Below are positions 1-6,480 of a stretch of DNA of 24,700 nucleotides, in pieces. The DNA is taken from the NCBI GenBank assembly GCA_964569295.1, contig CAZMVU010000053.1:1-24700 (forward strand). The letters run 5' to 3'. The DNA is from CAZMVU01 sp964569295. GTDB taxonomy: Bacteria; Hydrogenedentota; Hydrogenedentia; Hydrogenedentales; JAGMZX01. The notes under the pieces are model-generated. The model was not told where the DNA came from. It ran no database searches and was given only the letters and a program-made list of their open reading frames with translations. A program made the translations under genes and the position numbers. The stretch's first letter is position 1. Each line of letters opens with the position of its first letter.

Positions 1-112
1 ACAGACCCGTCTCGCTCGGGGACTCGCTCGCTTGTGTCAGTCCCGTTTTGCTTGCCCACAACTGGCACCGAAGGAAACAAAACATCGGTAGTAGAAGAAC
101 TGCACCCTTTTT
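1..112. other. Short non-coding stretch downstream of flgK
   Basis: No credible ORF is visible. There is an inverted repeat, GGGACT at 19-24 and AGTCCC at 39-44, with a 14-base loop and followed by GTTTTG on the + strand, which resembles a weak terminator. The motif CTCGCTCG occurs twice (11-18 and 23-30). In most genomes flgL follows flgK, so on the minus strand flgL could begin just outside the left edge. The window does not show it. Confidence 0.4.
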
Positions 113-1816
113 TTACCGCACGATGCTCACGAGGGTTTCGAGCATCCGGTCCGTGGTGGTAATGAGCCGCGCGGCGCCTTCGTAGGCGCGTTGCACCTGG
201 ATGAGGAAAGTGACCTCCTCATCGAGATTGACACCCTGCACTTCCTGACGCCGCTGATCGAAGTCTTCGACGAACGACCGCTCGACATCGAGCGTATCGG
301 TATTGGCGCGCGCGTCTACTCCGATCTCGACAATCGTGCTCTCGTAGAACTCGGGCAGGCTCTGCGTGTCGCTTGCCAGAAGTTGTTCGTTGCGCAGGGC
401 GGATAGATCGAGGGCGGCGGCATTGTCCCCGGTATCGAGCGGGTCGAGGTTGTACGCCGACGAAACCAACTCCGGGCGATCGCGCAGCAATTGGCTCACG
501 CCGATGGTGCGTGCGTCGGTGCCGGTGAAAAAGGAATTGAGGCCGAGGGCCTGCAAGACGCCCGACGAGTCATTGGCGAACGTGAAGCTGTTGCCCGCAC
601 CGGGGGTCACGCTGAGCGTGTTGTCCGGGTTCACCGTGGCGGAAACGCCGCCCACCCCGTCGATGGCTGCAGCGATATCGTTCAGGCTTGTGCCCGCATT
701 GGTGATATTGATTGTCTGGTTCGCGGTGATATTGCCCGCGCTGTCATAGACCACGACATCGAACGCCCCGTCTTGGAAGCTGAAGGGCAATCCCGCGCCG
801 GATAGCGGGCTGCCGGCCGCCGAGGCGGCATGTTCTGACGTGAGGGTGGTGTCGATATTGGTGATGCCGTTGCCCTGGCTGTGAATCCGGTTGAAGGCCT
901 GGATAAGCGTGTTTGCGAAGGTGTCCATTTTCGCATCGATCTCGGGCAGCACTTCGTCGCGCATGGTCAGCGCCCCGGCGAGTTCCCCGTTCAGGATATT
1001 GACCGTAGAGCCGTCCTTGGCGAACTGCACCTCGAGCAAGTCCCCCCGTTCCGGATCAAGGGAAGCACTGGGCACGGCCTGCAACGTGTTCACGCGATCG
1101 CCGGTGACCGCCGCCACCCCGCCGATAACAATATCGACCTGGCCGTTATCGCGCTCGCGCGCGGAAAGGTTTATGAGCGAGGCCAGCTCGTCGATGAGCA
1201 TATCGCGGTCATCGCGCATATCGTTGGCCTGGCGGCCGGTAAGTTCCGCGTCGCGGATGCGCGGGTTCAATTCGGCGATGCGCTCCATGATCGAGTTTAC
1301 TTCCGGCACCAAGTCGCGCACGTCCTCGTTCGCGTTCGATCGCAAGGTGTCGATGCGCGTGGCGATGGTATTGAGTTGTTCCGTGAGCGCCTCGCTCTCC
1401 GCCAACAGAGATACGCGTGTGGGCAGGTCTTCGACATTGGTCGAAAAATCACTCAGGGCGTCGAAGAAGGTGGCTATACGTTGGCTGAACCCTTCCCCCG
1501 TGGGTTCCTGAAAAATATCCTCGACCCGGTTGAACAACTGGTTGCGCACCTCGGCGGAGCCGAGGTCCTGCACCTTGTCACGGTAAACCCGGTCGAGGAA
1601 TTCGTCGCGCAAGCGCTCAATGCTCTGAATGGCCGGCCCGCGGCCGATCGCGCCATAGGGGCGGATGATCGGCGATTGGGTCGTGAGGTTGACGCGCTGG
1701 CGTGAAAAGCCTTCCTTGTTGACGTTGGCGATGTTGTGCCCGGTCACATCGAGCTGCGTTTGCGCTACGTGCAGGCCTGCGCGGCCGATGTCCAGCGTGC
1801 TGAATAGGGTGCCCAA
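113..1816 (-). CDS. flgK: Flagellar hook-associated protein 1 (FlgK), TTG start
   Basis: FlgK is the first hook-filament junction protein, exported by the flagellar type III apparatus to cap the hook before filament assembly. The 567-residue product has the family architecture. The N-terminal rod-type segment (about 5-45) contains the GHNIANVNKEGFSRQR signature. A long coiled-coil region follows (about 90-215), with a variable central domain (about 340-450). The C-terminal helix (about 525-567) carries the conserved EEVTFLIQVQRAYEGAARLI-type sequence. Length is normal for the family. The start is TTG at 1816-1814: no ATG fits, and AGGAG lies 7 bases upstream on the minus strand. The gene to its right is divergent, so flgK is the first gene of its transcript, probably followed by flgL beyond the window. 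No sigma-28 consensus was found upstream. Identification is secure. Confidence 0.95.
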   Translation of the reverse strand: MGTLFSTLDIGRAGLHVAQTQLDVTGHNIANVNKEGFSRQRVNLTTQSPIIRPYGAIGRGPAIQSIERLRDEFLDRVYRDKVQDLGSAEVRNQLFNRVEDIFQEPTGEGFSQRIATFFDALSDFSTNVEDLPTRVSLLAESEALTEQLNTIATRIDTLRSNANEDVRDLVPEVNSIMERIAELNPRIRDAELTGRQANDMRDDRDMLIDELASLINLSARERDNGQVDIVIGGVAAVTGDRVNTLQAVPSASLDPERGDLLEVQFAKDGSTVNILNGELAGALTMRDEVLPEIDAKMDTFANTLIQAFNRIHSQGNGITNIDTTLTSEHAASAAGSPLSGAGLPFSFQDGAFDVVVYDSAGNITANQTINITNAGTSLNDIAAAIDGVGGVSATVNPDNTLSVTPGAGNSFTFANDSSGVLQALGLNSFFTGTDARTIGVSQLLRDRPELVSSAYNLDPLDTGDNAAALDLSALRNEQLLASDTQSLPEFYESTIVEIGVDARANTDTLDVERSFVEDFDQRRQEVQGVNLDEEVTFLIQVQRAYEGAARLITTTDRMLETLVSIVR

Positions 1817-2257
1817 TGGTAAACTCCTGCTGTGCCGTAAGCGGCGGTCCCTGTAATGACGGCGTTCAACCTTGTGCGATGCGGCACGCAGCCGCGTTCA
1901 GTGCTTCCACTTCCTTCGCGGATACGCACCATGACAACGCGCAGGCGTATATGGCGCGCCCCACCAGTTGGTAATGCAAGGCCCGTGCCCGCCATGGGCC
2001 GGTGCGCTAAGTTCCTGCCGCGACACGGTATGCGTGTGCATGGCGGCGGGTGCTTCATGGCGCCGCGGGGCAGTTTTTTCCGGTGCGCGGCATTCCTTGC
2101 GTGTTCCGTTTCCTCTTATCGGCGGCAGACACAATCCACTGAAGGCCGGCGGCTGGTCTTGACTTATTCCCTGATCGCTGTGAGAATGCACCAAACGGAG
2201 GGGAATACATAGTACGCTGTGGATGGGGCCGGCAAACTGGAGAGGAACCGGGTATCC
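1817..2257. other. Divergent intergenic region between flgK and the beta-helix gene
   Basis: About 440 bases with no convincing gene. A + strand ORF (1856-2212) lacks a ribosome binding site, has no recognisable domain and is rich in Arg/Pro, as frame shadows in GC-rich DNA usually are. The stretch holds the flgK ribosome binding site at its left end and a good promoter at 2159-2187 for the rightward gene. A strong purine tract (GGAGGGG, 2197-2203) has no suitable start codon at normal spacing. The nearest candidate is the GTG at 2219, 15 bases away. Confidence 0.5.
2159..2187 (+). promoter_or_regulatory. Predicted sigma-70-type promoter of the beta-helix gene
   Basis: TTGACT at 2159-2164, a 17-base spacer and GAGAAT at 2182-2187, the latter preceded by TGT (extended -10). 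Transcription would begin near 2194, about 64 bases before the ATG at 2258. Predicted from sequence alone. Confidence 0.5.
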
Positions 2258-4552
2258 ATGAAAGCCATGTGTATCATTTCGATTTTCGCGCTTGGCGCCG
2301 CCGGAATGTGCGGTGCGGCCTGCGCGCAGACGCCGCCCGCCGAGGGCGGTACGGTGTATCATGTCGCCGTGGCGGGTGGCGACACCAACCCCGGTTCTGC
2401 GGCGGAACCCCTGCGCACGATTTCTGCGGCGGCGGCGCGTGCTCAACCGGGCGATGTGATCACCGTGCACACCGGCGTCTACCGCGAGCGCATCACCCCG
2501 CCGCGCGGCGGTACGGCGGACGACAACCGTATCGTCTACCAGGCGGCCCCGGGGGAACAGGTGGTGATCAAAGGCTCGGAAGTGGTAACGGGTTGGGAGC
2601 ACGTGGAGAACGACACGTGGAAGGCCACCGTGCCCAATACCCTCTTCGGCGATTACAACCCCTACGCCGACCTCATCGCCGGCGACTGGTTCAACCCGAA
2701 AGACCGCCCGCACCACACTGGCGCCGTCTACCTCGATGGCCGCCAGCTCACCGAGGCCGCCAAGCGCGAGGAGGTCATGCAGCCCGCGGGGACCATCCCC
2801 GGCTGGCTTGTCCAGGCGGGGCAGGACTACCTGCTCAATGTGGCGTGGTTCCGGCCGGGCGCGGGTGATCAGGTAGACGCCGCCGCCTTTGCCCAGAATC
2901 ACGGCACGCAAACCGCGCCCTGCGACGAGGGCGGCGAATGCATCGGCTGGATCGAGCATGGCGACTGGGTGACCTACGAGAATGTGGACTTCGGCGAGGA
3001 AACCACGCAGGTGGCCATCCGCGCGGCATCGGTCACGAAGGGCGGCACCATCGAGGTTCGGCTCGACGATCCCGACGGCAAGCTCCTGGGCGCCTGCGAC
3101 ATAACACAGACGGGCGGCTGGCAGGCGTGGAAGACCTTCACGGCCGGCATCGAACCCACGAGCGGCGAGCACACCGTGTGCCTGGCGTTCAAGGGCCGTG
3201 CGCAGGACCCGGTGAATACCGACCTGTGGTTCGCAGAAGTTGACGACGACAACACCACCCTCTGGGGCCAGTTCCCGGACGCCGACCCGAACGAACATGA
3301 GATCGAGATCAACGTGCGCCGCGCCGTGTTCTACCCGGACAAGCCGGGCGTGAACTACCTCACCGTGCGCGGGTTCACCATGCGCCACGCGGCCACCCAG
3401 TGGGCCCCGCCCACCGCCGAGCAGATTGGCTTGCTGGGCACCCACTGGAGCAAGGGCTGGATCATCGAGGACAACGTGATCAGCCATTCGCGGTGCACCG
3501 GCGTCACACTCGGCAAGTATGGCGATGAATATGACAACACCTCGGAAGACACCGCCGAGGGCTACGTGCTGACCATCGAGCGGGCCCTCGAGAACGGCTG
3601 GTCAAAGGAAAACATCGGCCACCACCGCGTGCGCAACAACACCATCTCGCACTGCGAACAGGCGGGGCTCGTGGGCAGCCTGGGCGCGGTCTTCAGCACG
3701 ATCACGGGCAATACGATCCACGACATCCACGTGGCGCAACTGTTCACCGGCGCCGAGATGGCCGGCATCAAGCTGCACGCCGCCATCGACACCGAGGTCA
3801 GCCATAACCGCATCTACCGCGCATTCCAGGGCATCTGGCTCGACTGGATGAACCAGGGCTCACGGGTGACCGGCAACCTGCTCTACGACAACCCGCACCT
3901 GGATCTATTCCTCGAGGTGAACCACGGCCCCTTCCTCGTGGACAACAACCTGTTCCTCTCGAATACCCGCGCGCTGCTCGACGTGTCGCAAGGGGGCGCC
4001 TACGCGCACAACCTGTTCACGGGACGTATCGCGCCACACCCGGAGCTGAACCGCGAAACGCCCTACCACCCGGCACACACCACCGAGGTCGCCGGGCTCA
4101 GCCGCATCCAGGGCGGCGACAACCGCTTCTACAACAACGTTTTTGCCGGCGGCACGGGCCTCGCCCCCTACAAGCGCACCGCCCGGCCCATGCACTTGGC
4201 GGGCAACGTGTTCCTCGGCGATGCGCGGCCGGCCAGGCAGGAGAAAGACCAGGGGTTCGTCGAAGACGCGGACCCCGGCCTCCGTGTCGAGGAGAAGAAT
4301 GGCGCGGTATACCTGCACATGCGGACCGGCGCATGGGCGGAGAAGGCGGACGGCCCCCTTGTCACGACCGAACTGCTCGGCCGGGCGCAAGTGCCGGACC
4401 TGCCGTATGTCAACCGGGGCGGCTCACCCATCCGCGTGGATACGGATTACTTCGGTGCACCGCGCGATGAGGATGCGCCGGGCGCCGGGCCGTTTGCATT
4501 CAAGCAAAGCGCCGAGCAGGCGTTTGAGGTATGGCCTAAACCGCAAATGTAA
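2258..4552 (+). CDS. Secreted right-handed beta-helix protein with an inserted CBM6-like module
   Basis: The 764-residue product probably acts outside the cytoplasm on or near polysaccharide; no enzymatic class can be assigned. It begins with a signal peptide (1-23, cleavage after Ala-Cys-Ala). A DUF1565-like first beta-helix segment follows (about 32-105, with GDTNPGSAAEPLRTISAA). A module of about 125 residues (about 200-325) has CBM6 features: HGDWVTY, then a GTIEVRLDDPDGKLLG strand pair and GGWQAWKTF. After it the host fold resumes with EIEINVRRAVFYP and successive N-N-x-I/F beta-helix turns (about 350-660). Start choice: an in-frame GTG at 2219 would add 13 residues ahead of the signal peptide, so ATG 2258, with GGAGAGG 12 bases upstream, fits better. 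The SOUL gene begins 49 bases downstream and may be co-transcribed. Family assignment is firm; function is open (lyase, hydrolase or binding protein). Confidence 0.85.
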   Translation: MKAMCIISIFALGAAGMCGAACAQTPPAEGGTVYHVAVAGGDTNPGSAAEPLRTISAAAARAQPGDVITVHTGVYRERITPPRGGTADDNRIVYQAAPGEQVVIKGSEVVTGWEHVENDTWKATVPNTLFGDYNPYADLIAGDWFNPKDRPHHTGAVYLDGRQLTEAAKREEVMQPAGTIPGWLVQAGQDYLLNVAWFRPGAGDQVDAAAFAQNHGTQTAPCDEGGECIGWIEHGDWVTYENVDFGEETTQVAIRAASVTKGGTIEVRLDDPDGKLLGACDITQTGGWQAWKTFTAGIEPTSGEHTVCLAFKGRAQDPVNTDLWFAEVDDDNTTLWGQFPDADPNEHEIEINVRRAVFYPDKPGVNYLTVRGFTMRHAATQWAPPTAEQIGLLGTHWSKGWIIEDNVISHSRCTGVTLGKYGDEYDNTSEDTAEGYVLTIERALENGWSKENIGHHRVRNNTISHCEQAGLVGSLGAVFSTITGNTIHDIHVAQLFTGAEMAGIKLHAAIDTEVSHNRIYRAFQGIWLDWMNQGSRVTGNLLYDNPHLDLFLEVNHGPFLVDNNLFLSNTRALLDVSQGGAYAHNLFTGRIAPHPELNRETPYHPAHTTEVAGLSRIQGGDNRFYNNVFAGGTGLAPYKRTARPMHLAGNVFLGDARPARQEKDQGFVEDADPGLRVEEKNGAVYLHMRTGAWAEKADGPLVTTELLGRAQVPDLPYVNRGGSPIRVDTDYFGAPRDEDAPGAGPFAFKQSAEQAFEVWPKPQM

Positions 4553-4601
4553 GTTTGACAGACAGGCGCGCCACGGTTTTCCGCAGCGCGGGAGGTACAT
4601 C

Positions 4602-5279
4602 ATGCCGAAGGCAAAGAAGGTGCTGAAGATTATGGGCGTGGTGCTGTGCGCCGCCATTCTCATGTCACTTGGCGCGCTGCAGTCGTGCCGGCTTATGGTG
4701 GAAAAGCCCGACTTTCGCGTTGTCGAGAAGAGCACAGGGTACGCCATCCGCGAGTACCCGGCGTGCGTGGTGGCCCAGGTAACGGTGCCAAAAGATACCG
4801 ATGAGCCCATGAGCCGTGGCTTCGGCCCGCTGGCCAACTACATCTTCGGCAAGAATGTGGCCGAGACCAAGATCGCCATGACCTCACCCGTAACCAGCGA
4901 ACAGCCGCAGGGCGAAAAGATCGCCATGACCAGCCCCGTCACGCAGGAGTCCGGTGCGGAGGGGCATGTGGTGTCGTTCATCATGCCAAGCGAGTACACG
5001 CTCGAGGACTTGCCACAGCCTTTGAACGATGCCGTGCGGCTCGAGGCGATACCCGCACGCACGCTCGCCGTGCGCCGTTTCGGATGGACGGGCAACGCGC
5101 AGGCCATGCAGCAGAAAGAGCAGGACTTGCGCGACGCGCTCGAACGGGACGGTATTACCGTAACGGGGCCGGCCATCTATGCGCGCTACGACCCGCCCTG
5201 GACCCTCCCGCCCTTCCGGCGAAACGAGGTTATGCTGCCCGTCGAACTGGAAGACGCCGAAACGGGCGCCGGCGAGTGA
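4602..5279 (+). CDS. SOUL-family heme-binding-like lipoprotein
   Basis: The 225-residue protein belongs to the SOUL/HBP family, whose members bind heme or related tetrapyrroles in some organisms; bacterial roles are poorly known. Its N-terminus is a lipoprotein-type signal: KAKKVLK, a hydrophobic stretch and LQSC with Cys29 as the likely lipidated residue, so it would sit in a membrane facing the periplasm. The SOUL domain spans about 36-217. It contains the EYPACVVAQVTV strand, RGFGPLANYIFGKN, and KIAMTSPVT, which occurs twice (90-98 and 106-114) as is typical of the family. It ends with PPWTLPPFRRNEVMLPV. GGAGG lies 6 bases before ATG 4602. An upstream in-frame extension to 4143 overlaps the beta-helix gene and is spurious. 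Heme ligation cannot be confirmed from the sequence. Confidence 0.88.
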   Translation: MPKAKKVLKIMGVVLCAAILMSLGALQSCRLMVEKPDFRVVEKSTGYAIREYPACVVAQVTVPKDTDEPMSRGFGPLANYIFGKNVAETKIAMTSPVTSEQPQGEKIAMTSPVTQESGAEGHVVSFIMPSEYTLEDLPQPLNDAVRLEAIPARTLAVRRFGWTGNAQAMQQKEQDLRDALERDGITVTGPAIYARYDPPWTLPPFRRNEVMLPVELEDAETGAGE

Positions 5280-5350
5280 CCGCGGCGGCCTGCCCGTTCC
5301 CGGGGCGCCCCCACCTACAACCGGGGTTTTGGGCCGCACTCCTGAAAACC

Positions 5351-5380
5351 GTCTCCAGACCACACCGGGGGATTGGAGAC
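5351..5380. repeat. Inverted repeat in convergent intergenic region (possible bidirectional terminator)
   Basis: GTCTCCA (5351-5357) and TGGAGAC (5374-5380) form a perfect 7-bp stem with a 16-base loop. It lies between the convergent SOUL and comEA-like genes. There is no U-tract on either strand, so intrinsic termination is only a possibility. Confidence 0.35.
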
Positions 5381-5409
5381 CAACAGGCGGTGGTGGCGCT
5401 TTGTCCGTA

Positions 5410-5443
5410 AAGAGGATTCCCCAGGATTGTCTTGGACACTACG
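5410..5443 (+). repeat. Dispersed 34-bp repeat, copy A
   Basis: These 34 bases match 11390-11423 at 30 positions. The shared core is GGATTGTCTTGGACAC. Both copies are intergenic, and neither contains a gene or a recognisable insertion-sequence end. Confidence 0.55.
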
Positions 5444-5460
5444 GAGATTGGGTAACACGT

Positions 5461-5477
5461 TCGCCGTATGGCGCAAG
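5461..5477 (+). repeat. Hairpin repeat GCCGTATGGCGCAAG, copy 1
   Basis: The 15-mer at 5463-5477 recurs exactly at 24657-24671. CGCC-GTAT-GGCG forms a small hairpin. It lies just beyond the 3' end of the comEA-like gene. Confidence 0.5.
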
Positions 5478-5489
5478 CGCAGCCCAAGA

Positions 5490-6203
5490 TCACCGTACGG
5501 CGACATGGGGCCGCAGGTTTTCGACCGTTTTCTCGCCAATGCCATGTATCTGCGCGAGATCGTCCACGGATTGAAAAGGGGTGTTGCGGCGGTGATCGAT
5601 GATCTTTTCTGCGGTCACCGGACCGACCCGGGGCAGGGTTTCGAGTGCGGCCTGATTCGCCGTGTTGATGTTCACGCGGCCGCCGCCAGCACGCCCGTTG
5701 CCGCTGCTTTCCATCGTGCCGCCCCCTACCGTGTAGTCGGCCGGGTTGGACATGGAAATGCCGGCCTGTACCGCAGTGCCCATCGCGTCTGGGCCTTGGG
5801 TGGCATCGCCCTTGCCCGGCACGACCAGGGATGTTGCATCGACGAGGCGCGCGGCGCGGTTGATGTTGTCCAGGTTTGCATCGGCTGTGGGGCCGCCGGC
5901 GGTTTTGAGCAGGTCGTCCACCCGCTGGTCCGCGGTCATCGAGTACACCCCGGGGTCGTGTACCGCGCCCTTCACCTCGACCACAATGGTATCTGGTTCA
6001 ACGGTGTTGTCCGCCGCGGCGGCCGTTCCGCCGGGGTCCGGCTGTGGCGCTGTTGACACGGGGTCCGGCGTCTCCGCAACTGGGTAAGGCGTCGCCTGCT
6101 GTCCCCGGCTTGTAATCAGAAGGGTCAGGGCGCCCAGCAAAATCGCCCCGGCCAGCAGCCCGATGAGCGCAAGTTCCTTGTTGGTCATCAACCGGTTCGG
6201 CAT
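5490..6203 (-). CDS. comEA: ComEA-like membrane-anchored helix-hairpin-helix DNA-binding protein
   Basis: ComEA is the periplasmic DNA receptor of natural transformation. It binds incoming double-stranded DNA and draws it through the outer membrane or wall. The 237-residue product shows the complete layout. A transmembrane anchor spans about 11-31. A Pro/Ala-rich linker follows (35-70), then an SLBB domain (about 72-132, IVVEVKGAVHDPGVY...LLKTAGG). A second low-complexity linker leads to a tandem helix-hairpin-helix (about 175-235) containing VNINTANQAALETLPRVGP and IHGIGEKTVENL. The start is ATG 6203-6201 with GGAGG 7 bases upstream. A longer frame reaching 6290 runs through the promoter and is rejected. 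No other com gene lies in the window. The SLBB domain argues for ComEA rather than a generic HhH protein, though some are annotated as DNA-uptake proteins of unknown phenotype. Confidence 0.88.
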   Translation of the reverse strand: MPNRLMTNKELALIGLLAGAILLGALTLLITSRGQQATPYPVAETPDPVSTAPQPDPGGTAAAADNTVEPDTIVVEVKGAVHDPGVYSMTADQRVDDLLKTAGGPTADANLDNINRAARLVDATSLVVPGKGDATQGPDAMGTAVQAGISMSNPADYTVGGGTMESSGNGRAGGGRVNINTANQAALETLPRVGPVTAEKIIDHRRNTPFQSVDDLAQIHGIGEKTVENLRPHVAVR

Positions 6204-6253
6204 GGGTCTTCCTCCCGCGGCAGCCAATGGTATTACAGGCCATTTTCGCGGGA

Positions 6254-6282
6254 AGTATAGATTCAGGACAGAGCAAATCCAA
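6254..6282 (-). promoter_or_regulatory. Predicted promoter of the comEA-like gene
   Basis: On the minus strand: TTGGAT (6282-6277), a 17-base spacer and TATACT (6259-6254). The predicted leader is about 44 nt. The -10 fits well and the -35 is weak. Confidence 0.45.
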
Positions 6283-6438
6283 ACGCCCACAAGTAGTACA
6301 CTTAAGTGAACTTACGAGGTGCTTTGGGGTGAGAAGGCGCGAAGAAATCCGCGGATTTACCCAGTGGCGGCTATCCCGGCCATGACGCGGCGCCTGGCAT
6401 CCGTGGGCCGGCCGGTGTCTATCTTGGTTGGAAAGGGG

Positions 6439-6480
6439 GCGGCCAGACAAGCCGCTTTGCCGGAGAGCCGGGCCCGCTCC
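6439..6480 (-). terminator. Possible terminator of the polytopic membrane protein gene
   Basis: Two adjacent hairpins lie immediately after the stop codon (minus strand): GAGC/GCTC around a GGGCCC centre (6465-6479), and GCGGC/GCCGC with a 7-base loop (6439-6455). The tract after the second, CCCCCTTTCC on the minus strand, is only weakly T-rich. The rest of the interval 6204-6438 holds the comEA promoter and nothing else recognisable. Confidence 0.3.

Noticed and set aside
881..1705. 274-codon + strand ORF opposite flgK
   Set aside because: Lies wholly antisense to a secure gene; its composition follows from the GC-rich codon use of flgK.
1856..2212. 118-codon + strand ORF between flgK and the beta-helix gene
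   Set aside because: No ribosome binding site, no recognisable domain, Arg/Pro-rich composition typical of shadow frames, and the promoter at 2159-2187 lies inside it.
1898..3487. 529-codon minus-strand ORF opposite the beta-helix gene
   Set aside because: Antisense shadow; low-complexity Arg/Gly/Val sequence and no family resemblance.
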